The notes under the pieces: generated by a model
What the model saw: the letters and a program-made list of their open reading frames with translations, nothing else
Told to the model about the DNA's origin: nothing
Database searches by the model: none
Program-made: the position numbers and the translations under genes
In this document: positions 53,734-62,804 of the stretch, one piece after another
Position numbering within the stretch: the first letter of the stretch is position 1
Layout: each line of letters begins with the position of its first letter
Assembly: GCF_046557915.1 (NCBI RefSeq)
Contig: NZ_JBHEBG010000004.1
Coordinates: 62,001-126,000 of the forward strand
Origin: JBHEBG01 sp046557915
Lineage (GTDB): Bacteria > Bacteroidota > Bacteroidia > Flavobacteriales > Flavobacteriaceae
Direction of reading: 5' to 3'
Length of the DNA stretch: 64,000 bases

Positions 53734-55284
53734 ATGGAAAAATCTAGCCCAATTGTTGGTCGTAAAATAGACAAATCCACTTTAATTAGCTTGGAACGGG
53801 GTAAAATACCCCCTCAATCTGTTGATTTAGAGGAAGTTGTGTTGGGCGCTATGATGATAGATAAAAAAGGAGTGGATGAAGTAATAGATATCCTACATCC
53901 AGATGTATTTTATAAAGATGCCCATCGCCATATCTACGAAGCCATCTTTAAACTCTTCGAAACCTCCGAACCAGTGGATTTATTAACCGTTTCTTCCCAA
54001 TTAAAGCAAGACGGGCGGTTAGAGGCCGTAGGCGGGGATTTTTACTTGATAAAACTTACCCAAAAAGTGGCCTCATCCGCACATATTGAGTTTCATGCTC
54101 GTATAATTCTTCAAAAATACATACAGCGAAGTTTGATTAAAATTTCCAACGAAATTATAGAGGATGCCTATGATGATGGTACAGATGTTTTTGATTTATT
54201 GGACAATGCCGAATCTAAATTATATGATGTAACACAAGGTAACCTGAAGCGCTCCGCAGAGACGGCCCAAAATCTGGTAATACAGGCAAAGAAGCGTATT
54301 GAGGAAATTGCAAATAAAGAAGGTTTAAGTGGCATACCATCTGGTTTTGATAAGGTAGATAAATTAACTTCCGGATGGCAACCCAGTGATTTGGTGATAA
54401 TTGCTGCCCGTCCTGGTATGGGAAAAACGGCGCTTACCCTTTCCATGGCAAGGAATATGGCGGTAAACTCCGATATTCCTGTAGCTTTCTTTTCCCTGGA
54501 AATGTCCTCTGTGCAATTAATTACCCGACTTATCTCTTCTGAAACAGGATTGTCATCGGAAAAGTTGAGAACGGGAAGATTGGAAAAACATGAATGGGAG
54601 CAGTTAAACGTTAAGGTAAAAGCGTTGGAAAAAGCTCCCTTATTTATAGATGATACCCCGTCCTTATCTATTTTTGACCTTAGGGCAAAGGCAAGAAGGT
54701 TGGCCTCCCAACACGGTATACGATTGGTAGTTATAGATTATTTGCAGTTGATGACCGCCGGTGGTAGCCAAAAAGGCGGAAATCGCGAGCAGGAGATTTC
54801 TACAATTTCGAGAAATTTAAAAGCACTGGCTAAGGAACTGAATGTCCCCGTCATAGCACTATCCCAATTATCTAGGGCCGTGGAGACCCGTGGTGGTAGC
54901 AAAAGACCCATACTATCGGATTTAAGGGAATCCGGAGCCATTGAGCAAGATGCAGATATCGTATCCTTTATTTATAGACCAGAATACTATAAGATTGACG
55001 AGTGGGACGATGAGGAACGTACTCCCACACAAGGGCAAGCAGAGTTTATTGTCGCCAAGCATAGAAATGGCGGTTTAGATAATATTAGGTTAAAGTTCAT
55101 TGGACAACTAGGTAAATTCGATAATTTAGATGACTTTGATTCTCCATTTGAGTTTCAGTCAAAGATGAATGCCGATGAGGAGAATCCGTTCATAACCAAA
55201 AACCTTCCCGATCCGGGACAAGCTTTTGGAAGTTCTATGAACGAAGGCCTAGACCCCAATGATAATAATGACGTACCTTTTTAA
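53734..55284 (+). CDS. dnaB: Replicative DNA helicase DnaB
   Basis: ATG at 53734 (M-E-K-S-S-P-I-V-G-R-K) is preferred to TTG 53716. The 516-residue protein has the N-terminal DnaB domain (about 25-130, 'PPQSVDLEEVVLGAMMID'), a linker and the RecA-like motor with Walker A A-R-P-G-M-G-K-T, 'FFSLEMS' and 'VVIDYLQLM', plus R-finger-type 'LRESGAIEQDADIV'. It unwinds DNA at the replication fork. There is no intein. Its last 26 nt contain a possible start of the next gene. Confidence 0.97.
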   Translation: MEKSSPIVGRKIDKSTLISLERGKIPPQSVDLEEVVLGAMMIDKKGVDEVIDILHPDVFYKDAHRHIYEAIFKLFETSEPVDLLTVSSQLKQDGRLEAVGGDFYLIKLTQKVASSAHIEFHARIILQKYIQRSLIKISNEIIEDAYDDGTDVFDLLDNAESKLYDVTQGNLKRSAETAQNLVIQAKKRIEEIANKEGLSGIPSGFDKVDKLTSGWQPSDLVIIAARPGMGKTALTLSMARNMAVNSDIPVAFFSLEMSSVQLITRLISSETGLSSEKLRTGRLEKHEWEQLNVKVKALEKAPLFIDDTPSLSIFDLRAKARRLASQHGIRLVVIDYLQLMTAGGSQKGGNREQEISTISRNLKALAKELNVPVIALSQLSRAVETRGGSKRPILSDLRESGAIEQDADIVSFIYRPEYYKIDEWDDEERTPTQGQAEFIVAKHRNGGLDNIRLKFIGQLGKFDNLDDFDSPFEFQSKMNADEENPFITKNLPDPGQAFGSSMNEGLDPNDNNDVPF

Positions 55285-56590
55285 CTATATAAAAAAATTA
55301 AGCCGTGCTACAAGGACTTGTGGCTTTTGCAAGTTTAGCCTAACTTTTCTTTTTCTCTTTGTTAGTGCATACAATATGTATGCATCTAGTATCCTTATTC
55401 CCATGGATGACGAAAGTCAGATAAACCATCTTAAGGCTTACGGAATAACGTATTGGGTACTGACCAAACAGCAGAAAGTACAGTGGTTACTTAACTATAG
55501 AGGAGGTTCTTTTTTATTGCCCGATGGCGATAACATTAGGAAAGAATGCCAAATAAGAGGGGTATCTTTTGAAATTTTGTCGGATAGTGAGGCCCAAAAG
55601 ATTTTAGAAACCATTAGCAGTCCTTCTAAAAATCAGGAAGCTGTTGTACTGGAGAAAGCCCCTAAAATAGCCGTTTATTCCCCTAAAGGAAACCAGCCTT
55701 GGGATGATGCAGTTACCATGGTACTTTCTTATGCTGAAATTCCGTATGTAACGGTTTACGATGAAGAAGTATTGGACAATAAATTGGCGTTGTACGATTG
55801 GTTACATTTACACCACGAAGATTTTACCGGACAGTATGGCAAATTCTATGGTGCCTATAGAGCGGCACCTTGGTATTTGGAGGGGAAACAGCAAGCAGAG
55901 GCCTTGGCCTCCAAATTGGGGTTCTCCAAAGTTTCAGAGGAAAAAGGGGCGGTTGCCCAAAAAATACGTAACTACGTCATTGGAGGTGGGTTTATGTTCG
56001 CTATGTGTTCTGCAACCGATAGTTTTGATATTGCCCTTGCTGCCGATGGAGTAGATATTTGCGAACCAATGTTCGATGGCGACGCCTCGGACCCCAACTA
56101 CCAGTCGAGATTGGATTATGACAAAACATTTGCCTTTACCAATTTTATTTTGGAACGTAACCCGTCACGATACGAATTTTCTTCTATCGACATGACCAAC
56201 AAACGTAGAAACGTACCCAAGGAATCCGACTATTTTTCCCTAATGGATTTTTCCGCAAAGTGGGATCCTGTACCTACTATGCTTTGTCAAAACCACACGG
56301 CGCTCGTAAAAGGCTTTATGGGACAGACAACCTCTTTTACAAGAGAGCAAATAAAGCCAACGGTTATGGTGCTAGGCGAAAATAGGATAAACGGTGAGGC
56401 CCGCTACATTCATGGGATAAAAGGAAAAGGTTTTTTTACTTTTTACGGGGGCCACGATCCGGAAGATTACCAGCATAGGGTAGGGGATCCAAAGACGGAA
56501 TTGGAATTGCATCCCACCTCGCCCGGATATCGCCTTATTTTGAATAACGTATTGTTTCCGGCAGCGCGTAAAAAGAAACAGAAGACTTAA
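55268..56590 (+). CDS. Exported conserved protein, annotated elsewhere as asparagine-synthetase-B-like
   Basis: ATG 55268 (or 55259) lies inside the 3' end of dnaB. The N-terminus is basic, then hydrophobic and ends A-Y-N-M-Y-A-S-S, a likely signal peptide. The roughly 440 residues include 'SSILIPMDDESQINHLKAYGI', 'DWLHLHHEDFTG' and a C-terminal 'FFTFYGGHDPEDYQHRVGD' that recalls class I amidotransferase-like folds. I remember homologues labelled 'asparagine synthetase B' next to dnaB in flavobacteria, but I see no synthetase motifs and an exported protein could not do that job. The function is unknown. Confidence 0.75.
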   Translation: MTYLFNYIKKLSRATRTCGFCKFSLTFLFLFVSAYNMYASSILIPMDDESQINHLKAYGITYWVLTKQQKVQWLLNYRGGSFLLPDGDNIRKECQIRGVSFEILSDSEAQKILETISSPSKNQEAVVLEKAPKIAVYSPKGNQPWDDAVTMVLSYAEIPYVTVYDEEVLDNKLALYDWLHLHHEDFTGQYGKFYGAYRAAPWYLEGKQQAEALASKLGFSKVSEEKGAVAQKIRNYVIGGGFMFAMCSATDSFDIALAADGVDICEPMFDGDASDPNYQSRLDYDKTFAFTNFILERNPSRYEFSSIDMTNKRRNVPKESDYFSLMDFSAKWDPVPTMLCQNHTALVKGFMGQTTSFTREQIKPTVMVLGENRINGEARYIHGIKGKGFFTFYGGHDPEDYQHRVGDPKTELELHPTSPGYRLILNNVLFPAARKKKQKT

Positions 56591-57390
56591 GATTTATGGG
56601 ACAACAGTTGTTCCAATACCTTTTCTACACCAAACTCATCATTACTTAATGTTCTATAGTTGGCAGCCTTCAATACATTTGGGTGGGCATTGGCCATGGC
56701 AAAGCTAAAATGTGCCCTGCCCAACATTTCCAAATCGTTGTTGTAATCACCAAATACTAGGGTTTCATTAGGATGTATATTGTTTTCTTCTTGTAGTTTT
56801 TTAACCGCAAAGCCTTTATTGGCATTTTTATGTGAAAGATCTACCCAGTTCTCACCAGATACCTTTACTTTAAGTTCATCCTCTAGATGCATCACAGCAG
56901 GATAAATGTGTTGCTCAGAATTTATAAAATGATAGACTGCAATTTTCAGAATTTCCCCGTGGTAATCCATAAGATCCTCCACCAAGGTAAATTCGCTGTA
57001 GTACTGTTTCAACATTTCTATAAAATGCTCGGAATCACCTTTTAGAAAGGCATCGTTCTTACCACAAAATACGGGGTAAGCGCCCTCAATTTGTGATACG
57101 ATCTTCAGTAGTTTGGATAAGGTATCGCGATCCAAGGGTGTAGCCAATAATTCCTGTTCTCGCTGCATCATAAAACCACCGTTCTCAGCGATTACCACAA
57201 TATCGTCCTTAATGGGGTGCAATTTGTTTACAATACTGCTGTGTTGCCTTCCGCTTGCTGCAACAAAAAGAATGTCCCTTTTTCTTAATTCTTCAAAAAG
57301 CTCAAAAAAGAGCGGACTTACTTCATGGCTAGAATTTAGAAGCGTACCATCCATATCGGTAACCACCATTTTTATATTTGATAAATCCAT
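56587..57390 (-). CDS. Cof-type HAD-superfamily phosphatase
   Basis: This 267-residue phosphatase has catalytic D-M-D-G-T-L-L-N-S (motif I), 'AASGRQ' (motif II), a C2 cap, and 'LVFGDYNNDLEML' (motif IV, one residue off the usual GDxxND). Cof/YidA enzymes dephosphorylate sugar phosphates, pyridoxal phosphate or flavins. It is cytoplasmic. It converges with the previous gene, overlapping by 4 nt. Confidence 0.9.
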   Translation of the reverse strand: MDLSNIKMVVTDMDGTLLNSSHEVSPLFFELFEELRKRDILFVAASGRQHSSIVNKLHPIKDDIVVIAENGGFMMQREQELLATPLDRDTLSKLLKIVSQIEGAYPVFCGKNDAFLKGDSEHFIEMLKQYYSEFTLVEDLMDYHGEILKIAVYHFINSEQHIYPAVMHLEDELKVKVSGENWVDLSHKNANKGFAVKKLQEENNIHPNETLVFGDYNNDLEMLGRAHFSFAMANAHPNVLKAANYRTLSNDEFGVEKVLEQLLSHKS

Positions 57391-57499
57391 CTACGTCGGT
57401 TTTAAGATGGCAAAGGTATTTTATATAGGTTGATTTTATAGGGTTGGTGGGTAAACTTTGTATTATTTTAGTGAAATCTATAGGTAAAAAGGGAACATA

Positions 57500-57922
57500 A
57501 TGATTTTTTTTCAAGAAGAAGTGCGACTACCCTCTTTTGTGAGGGGGTTTCATTTAATTACGGATACCGTACTTAAGGCAATGCCACAGATAAAACAAGT
57601 GTCTACTGGGATGTTAACTGTATTTATAAAGCACACCTCTGCCAGCCTTACCATTAATGAGAATGCAGACCCAACGGTACGAACAGATTTTGAAAGTCAC
57701 ATAAACGTTATGGTGCCGGAAGATGCACCGTATTACATACATACCTATGAGGGTCCAGATGATATGCCGGCCCATATAAAGGCCTCCTTAATGGGTTCCT
57801 CAGTTCAGGTACCAGTAACCCAAGGAAGACTAAACTTGGGGACATGGCAAGGTATTTATCTTTGTGAGCACAGAAATAACGCTTCGGGCAGAAGTTTGGT
57901 AATCAGCTGTTTTGGACATTAA
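57500..57922 (+). CDS. yjbQ: YjbQ/UPF0047 family protein
   Basis: This 140-residue protein has the UPF0047 signature: 'FIKHTSASLTINENADPTV', 'HIKASLMGSSVQVPV' and 'LNLGTWQGIYLCEHR'. Members have weak thiamine-phosphate synthase activity; their true role is unsettled. It is monocistronic. Confidence 0.93.
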   Translation: MIFFQEEVRLPSFVRGFHLITDTVLKAMPQIKQVSTGMLTVFIKHTSASLTINENADPTVRTDFESHINVMVPEDAPYYIHTYEGPDDMPAHIKASLMGSSVQVPVTQGRLNLGTWQGIYLCEHRNNASGRSLVISCFGH

Positions 57923-57945
57923 CAAAGACTACAAAAATATTGCTG

Positions 57946-57953
57946 TAACTTTG
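57946..57953 (+). promoter_or_regulatory. -7 box of the membrane cyclase gene
   Basis: TAACTTTG matches TAnnTTTG, 29 nt before the TTG start at 57982. I see no TTG at -33. Confidence 0.4.
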
Positions 57954-57981
57954 TTTTGAACCAATCTAAACCTACAATACC

Positions 57982-59058
57982 TTGAAAGAAAACTTAAAAG
58001 AGTTTCTTAGATTACTATTCGCGGCCATCGTATTTTGGTCTTTCGTCTTCTGTTTTTTTATTCTAATTAGATATTATGCTATAAATCAGGAACAGGGGCT
58101 TATCCTCGATCGGGATTTTGATGTTTCCATTACCCAATGGTTAGATTTTGGGGTCTTCCTGGGCATTTTTATAGGTTTCTTCTATGCTCTCATAGAATTC
58201 CTATTCGATAAGTACCTCATAAAAAAACTTTATTTGGGGCTTTCCATAATTATTAGAACCATCATTTATTTAATAGTACTCATTGCATCTTTAACCATGA
58301 TTATGGATGTGGCCGAGGTGCGTATGGACCTAGATTTACCCAATGAAAAGGGATGGTGGCGTACCAATAAGGTCTTTTGGTTAACAGTACTTTATTTTGG
58401 AATATTCTCTTTGGTGTTTTCATTTCTAAAAATTGTAAATGAAAAATTTGGCAAAGGTGTTTTCTTTAAATTATTGATTGGACGGTATAGAAAGCCTAGG
58501 GAAGAAGATAAGGTATTTATGTTTTTAGATCTGAGATCTTCCACGACCATTGCTGAAACTTTGGGTCATTTTAAATATAGCCAATTGATACAAGACTGTT
58601 TTTTGGACCTTAATAGTACTCTGAACCGGCATTTTGCTGAGGTATATCAATATGTAGGGGACGAAGCTGTAGTAAGTTGGGATTTTAAGAAAGCCATAAA
58701 AAACAATAATTGCATAGCACTGTTCTTTGCTTTTCAGGATAGAATACAGAAAAGAAGTGGGTATTATCTAAAAAAATACGATACCGTTCCAGAATTTAAG
58801 GCAGGGGTTCATGGCGGAAAATTAATTGTGGTTGAAGTGGGTAGCATAAAAAAAGAGTTGGCTTACCATGGAGATGTTATAAATACGGCTGCCCGCATAC
58901 AGGATCAGTGCAACGTTTACAATGAAAAGTTGCTAGTATCCCAGCAACTTCTTCAAAAACTAAGCCTTTCCCCAAGTTTTACACATAAAATAATTGGTGA
59001 CTTAATGCTGAAGGGGAAGAGTGTAAGTCTTTCCATTTCCGCTATTAAAAGGGCATAA
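57982..59058 (+). CDS. Membrane-anchored class III adenylate/guanylate cyclase
   Basis: The start is TTG 57982; an in-frame stop at 57967-57969 excludes earlier starts. The 358-residue protein has four membrane helices (about residues 10-160) and a C-terminal class III catalytic domain. Metal-binding Asp residues lie in F-L-D-L-R-S-S-T and Y-V-G-D-E-A-V-V-S-W. The substrate-binding K-K-E-L-A-Y-H-G-D-V-I-N-T-A-A-R-I includes the Asn/Arg transition-state pair. The Lys and Asp pattern favours ATP. It probably senses a membrane or envelope signal, and a cAMP receptor such as a Crp-family protein is expected elsewhere. Confidence 0.88.
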   Translation: MKENLKEFLRLLFAAIVFWSFVFCFFILIRYYAINQEQGLILDRDFDVSITQWLDFGVFLGIFIGFFYALIEFLFDKYLIKKLYLGLSIIIRTIIYLIVLIASLTMIMDVAEVRMDLDLPNEKGWWRTNKVFWLTVLYFGIFSLVFSFLKIVNEKFGKGVFFKLLIGRYRKPREEDKVFMFLDLRSSTTIAETLGHFKYSQLIQDCFLDLNSTLNRHFAEVYQYVGDEAVVSWDFKKAIKNNNCIALFFAFQDRIQKRSGYYLKKYDTVPEFKAGVHGGKLIVVEVGSIKKELAYHGDVINTAARIQDQCNVYNEKLLVSQQLLQKLSLSPSFTHKIIGDLMLKGKSVSLSISAIKRA

Positions 59059-59090
59059 AAAAATCCCGCCTTTTTGAGGCAGGATTTTTA
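59056..59090. terminator. Bidirectional terminator between cyclase and rplT
   Basis: AAAAATCCCGCC pairs with GGCAGGATTTTT around a TTTTTGA loop with one C-A mismatch in the stem. It overlaps the last codon of the cyclase gene and faces the convergent rplT. Confidence 0.75.
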
Positions 59091-59108
59091 GGCGAGATAA
59101 ATCTATTA

Positions 59109-59453
59109 TTATTTTACTTTGTCCACAATGGCCTTAAAAGCCTCTGGGTGGTTCATGGCCAAATCTGCTAAAACCTTTCGGTTAAGCTCTATGTTATTGG
59201 CTTTTACCCTCCCCATAAACTGGGAATAGGACATTCCGTGTAATCTGGCACCAGCGTTTATACGCGTAATCCATAGGGCACGAAAACTTCTTTTTTTGTT
59301 TCTACGGTCTCTATAAGCATATGTCATTGCTTTTTCAACCGCATTTTTGGCTACTGTCCAAACGTTTTTACGTCTTCCAAAGTAACCTTTGGCTTGCTTC
59401 ATCACCTTTTTTCTTCGGGCTCTAGAAGCAACTGAATTTACTGATCTTGGCAT
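59109..59453 (-). CDS. rplT: 50S ribosomal protein L20
   Basis: This 114-residue basic protein, with 'RSVNSVASRARRKKVMKQAKGYFGRR' style N-terminus and 'LWITRINAGAR', is L20. It is the last gene of thrS-infC-rpmI-rplT. In other bacteria, L20 represses the operon by binding its mRNA. I did not find that site here. Confidence 0.97.
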   Translation of the reverse strand: MPRSVNSVASRARRKKVMKQAKGYFGRRKNVWTVAKNAVEKAMTYAYRDRRNKKRSFRALWITRINAGARLHGMSYSQFMGRVKANNIELNRKVLADLAMNHPEAFKAIVDKVK

Positions 59454-59537
59454 AATTTTAATTTTTTTTGTAGTAGGCGTCCAAATTAATGGTTCTTTAA
59501 AGGCCTAACTCCATGGTTAATAATTACCTGTAAACAA

Positions 59538-59735
59538 TTACTTTAAACGTAATTGTTCTTTAATACTGTTAACATCAGCTTGGTGTACCAAGGTATCGTG
59601 TGTTAACTTTAGCTTACGCTTCTTAGATTTCTTCGTAAGAATGTGGCTCTTAAAAGCGTGCTTTCTTTTGATTTTACCGGTACCGGTAAGCTTAAAACGC
59701 TTTTTGGCACTGGATTTTGTTTTCATCTTAGGCAT
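59538..59735 (-). CDS. rpmI: 50S ribosomal protein L35
   Basis: This 65-residue protein starts M-P-K-M-K-T-K-S-S-A-K-K-R-F. It lies 32 nt after infC and 84 nt before rplT, the conserved order. Confidence 0.97.
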   Translation of the reverse strand: MPKMKTKSSAKKRFKLTGTGKIKRKHAFKSHILTKKSKKRKLKLTHDTLVHQADVNSIKEQLRLK

Positions 59736-59767
59736 TTTCTTCCTAGTTTATGGTTTATCTCGCTTAT

Positions 59768-60322
59768 TTACTTTTTTGTTTTGGGAGCAATGAACATGGT
59801 CATTCGCTTGCCTTCAAGCTTGGGCATTTGTTCTACCTTTCCATATTCTTCCAATTCCTGGGCAAGCCTCAGCAATAATATTTCTCCTTGATCTTTGTAT
59901 ACTATAGAACGTCCTTTAAAGAAAACATAGGCTTTTAATTTGGCCCCATCTTTTAAGAACTTCTCTGCATGTTTCTTTTTAAACTCATAATCGTGGTCAT
60001 CCGTCTGGGGACCAAACCTAATTTCCTTAACGACTACTTTAGAGGCTTTGGCCTTCATGGCTTTTTCTCGCTTCTTTTGTTCGTAAAGGAATTTTTTGTA
60101 ATCAATAATTTTGCAAACGGGTGGATCTGCCTTTGGTGATATTTCAACCAAGTCAAGTCCTAATTCATCAGATTTTGCTATTGCATCCTGTAAGGAATAT
60201 ACACCCACTTCTACATTATCACCTACCAATCTAACATTGGGAGATGTAATTTTTGCATTGATATTGTGCGGGTTTTTATTTTCCCTTCTAGGTTGGGGCC
60301 TAAATCTTCTTCTTATTGCTAT
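59768..60322 (-). CDS. infC: Translation initiation factor IF-3 with ATA start codon
   Basis: The conserved IF3 sequence extends upstream of the TTG at 60229 in the same frame, through 'RLVGDNVEVGVY' back to A-I-R-R-R-F-R. An in-frame TAA at 60328-60326 follows two codons before that, and only GCC and ATA lie between. The first residue of normal IF3 (M-A-I-R-R-R) falls on ATA at 60322-60320. I therefore annotate an ATA start, giving 184 residues, which is normal IF3 length. E. coli infC uses AUU, which lets IF3 repress its own synthesis. The N-domain, linker and C-domain ('RFGPQTDDHDYEFK') are intact. The gap to thrS is 29 nt. Confidence 0.9.
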   Translation of the reverse strand: MAIRRRFRPQPRRENKNPHNINAKITSPNVRLVGDNVEVGVYSLQDAIAKSDELGLDLVEISPKADPPVCKIIDYKKFLYEQKKREKAMKAKASKVVVKEIRFGPQTDDHDYEFKKKHAEKFLKDGAKLKAYVFFKGRSIVYKDQGEILLLRLAQELEEYGKVEQMPKLEGKRMTMFIAPKTKK

Positions 60323-60351
60323 GGCTTAATTTTTTTAATTAAAATTATTTT

Positions 60352-62292
60352 TTAAAACGACTTTAAGGTACTATTTATTTCTTTAGATACCAACTCGGCA
60401 AAATCTTTTACTGATATGGAACCCAAATCCTCACCACCGTGTTTTCGGACCGAAATTGTACCGTTTTTTTCCTCATTCTCACCAACGATCAGCATATAGG
60501 GTAACTTGTTCATTTCAGCTTCACGTATTTTCTTCCCTACGGTCTCGTTTCTCTTGTCAACGAGGGCGCGAATTTCGTCATTTTCCAGTGAATTTAAAAC
60601 TTTTTCAGCATATTTTTCATACTTCTCGCTGATTGGTAATAAGATAGCTTGCTCTGGTATGAGCCATAAAGGGAAATTTCCACCGGTATGTTCCAATAAA
60701 AGGGCGATAAAACGCTCCATACTTCCAAATGGCGCCCTATGTATCATTATGGGTCTATGTAGCTCATTATCACTACCTTTATAAGTGAGATCAAAGCGTT
60801 CGGGCAAGTTATAATCTACCTGAATGGTACCCAATTGCCAGTTTCTTCCCAAGGCATCTTTCACCATAAAATCTAGCTTTGGCCCATAAAATGCAGCTTC
60901 ACCCGTTTCAATTTTATAATCGAGCCCTTTCTCCGTAGCTGCATTTATAATGGCATTTTCTGCTTTTTCCCAGTTTTCTACCGACCCGAGGTATTTTTCG
61001 GGCTTATCCAAATCGCGGATAGAGACTTGTGCGGTAAAGTTTTCGAACCCCAATGAGTTTAAAACATACAACGAAAGGTCTATTACATTTTTAAATTCCT
61101 GATCTAGTTGATCCGGGGTACAAAAAATATGGGCATCGTCTTGTGTGAACCCTCTTACCCTTGTTAGACCGTGTAACTCACCACTTTGTTCATAGCGATA
61201 TACCGTACCGAATTCTGCATAGCGCTTGGGTAGCTCTCTATAGCTAAAAGGCCGAGCGTTGAATATTTCGCAATGATGCGGACAGTTCATCGGTTTAAGT
61301 AAAAATTCCTCTTCTGCCTTAGGGGTTTTTATAGGTTGAAAACTATCTTCCCCATATTTTTCATAATGACCAGAGGTAACGTACAATTCCTTTTGCCCGA
61401 TATGAGGTGTTACCACCATTTCGTAGCCAGCTTTTTTCTGCGCTTTTTTCAGAAACTGCTCTAACCGATCCCTTAAAGCAGCGCCCTTAGGGAGCCATAA
61501 TGGAAGTCCCAGACCTACTTTTTGGGAGAATGTGAAAAGCCCCAGTTCCTTGCCCAGCTTTCTGTGGTCTCTTTTTTTTGCCTCTTCTAACAGTGCAAGA
61601 TATTCTGTAAGTTCTTTTTGTTTAGGAAAGGAAATACCATAGATACGGGTAAGTTGTTTATTTTTTTCATCGCCTCGCCAATACGCCCCGGCAACACTCA
61701 ATATTTTAATGGCCTTCACAATTCCCGTATTGGGTATGTGACCACCTCTACACAAATCGGTAAAGGTATCATGATCGCAGAAGGTAATAGTACCATCCTC
61801 TAGGTTCTCTATGAGCTCAATTTTGTATTCATTGCCTTGCTCTTTATAGAATTCCAGTGCATCGGCCTTGGACACGGCGCGCATTTTATAACTATGCTTT
61901 CCACGGGCTATTTCCAGGGCTCTTTTCTCTATTTCCGGAAAATCCTTTTCGGAAACGGCATGTTCCCCAAAATCCACATCATAGTAGAAACCGTTTTCAA
62001 TAGCCGGACCAATAGTTAGTTTTATTCCAGGATACAAATTCTCTAATGCCTGGGCAACGATATGTGATGTAGAATGCCAAAATGCTTTTTTTCCTTCTTC
62101 GTTATTCCAAGTATATAAAACTAAACTCCCGTCTTGGGTCAATGGGGTAACGGTCTCAACAACTGTGTCATTGAACATGGCCGAAATAACGTTTCTTGCC
62201 AAACCTTCACTAATACTTTGGGCCACATCCATAGGTGTGCTTCCAGCAGCGTACTCCTTTATTGTTCCGTCGGGTAGTGTAATTTTTATCAT
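60352..62292 (-). CDS. thrS: Threonyl-tRNA synthetase
   Basis: This 646-residue class II synthetase has an N-terminal TGS domain (1-60), an editing domain with 'HSTSHIVAQAL' and 'CRGGHIPNTG', and a catalytic core with the Zn Cys/His in 'MNCPHHCEIF'. Motif 2 is 'YRYEQSGELHGLTRVRGFTQDDAH', motif 3 'HRAPFGSMERF', and a C-terminal anticodon domain follows. It heads the operon with infC, rpmI and rplT. Confidence 0.98.
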   Translation of the reverse strand: MIKITLPDGTIKEYAAGSTPMDVAQSISEGLARNVISAMFNDTVVETVTPLTQDGSLVLYTWNNEEGKKAFWHSTSHIVAQALENLYPGIKLTIGPAIENGFYYDVDFGEHAVSEKDFPEIEKRALEIARGKHSYKMRAVSKADALEFYKEQGNEYKIELIENLEDGTITFCDHDTFTDLCRGGHIPNTGIVKAIKILSVAGAYWRGDEKNKQLTRIYGISFPKQKELTEYLALLEEAKKRDHRKLGKELGLFTFSQKVGLGLPLWLPKGAALRDRLEQFLKKAQKKAGYEMVVTPHIGQKELYVTSGHYEKYGEDSFQPIKTPKAEEEFLLKPMNCPHHCEIFNARPFSYRELPKRYAEFGTVYRYEQSGELHGLTRVRGFTQDDAHIFCTPDQLDQEFKNVIDLSLYVLNSLGFENFTAQVSIRDLDKPEKYLGSVENWEKAENAIINAATEKGLDYKIETGEAAFYGPKLDFMVKDALGRNWQLGTIQVDYNLPERFDLTYKGSDNELHRPIMIHRAPFGSMERFIALLLEHTGGNFPLWLIPEQAILLPISEKYEKYAEKVLNSLENDEIRALVDKRNETVGKKIREAEMNKLPYMLIVGENEEKNGTISVRKHGGEDLGSISVKDFAELVSKEINSTLKSF

Positions 62293-62377
62293 ATGTATCT
62301 TAACATCAATAAGCTTGCAAAGATAATACCTTGCGCTGATGCGGGCAATATAATGCGTAAGGATTTTGGATGGATGT

Positions 62378-62626
62378 TTATTGCGAAGCTTTGCGGTTCT
62401 TGTTCTTTTTTCCGAAAATGGCGTCCATCAGAATTTTAATACTATAAAACCCCATTCCCATGGCGGCTATGGCCAATATCAACCCTAGAATAAGTACAGG
62501 GATATACAATGGATGCCCCTGATTTTTGAAGGCTTGGTATAGCGCAAATGGGGCCGTAAACATAAGTGCTACCGTATAGGCGATAAATTTTAGTCCTTTT
62601 ACCAATAAGACTTTGTCTGTTTTCAT
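62378..62626 (-). CDS. Small two-helix membrane protein (DUF6095-like)
   Basis: This 82-residue protein has two membrane helices (about 12-30 and 40-65) and a basic tail (K-K-N-K-N-R-K). It resembles a small conserved flavobacterial family of unknown function. It lies 85 nt upstream of thrS on the same strand and is divergent from the GntP gene. Confidence 0.75.
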   Translation of the reverse strand: MKTDKVLLVKGLKFIAYTVALMFTAPFALYQAFKNQGHPLYIPVLILGLILAIAAMGMGFYSIKILMDAIFGKKNKNRKASQ

Positions 62627-62804
62627 GAGCTATTGACTATTTTTTGGAACCCTTAGGATATAGAGTCTAGAATTTGTGGGTGCAAATTCCAAAAATAGGA
62701 ATAATGGCATATATTTATGCAAATCGTATTGGTTAATCTGCAACATAGACCAGAATGCTCTGTTTTGAGTTTTAACCAAAATCACCGCCAACTCAATTTG
62801 TACT

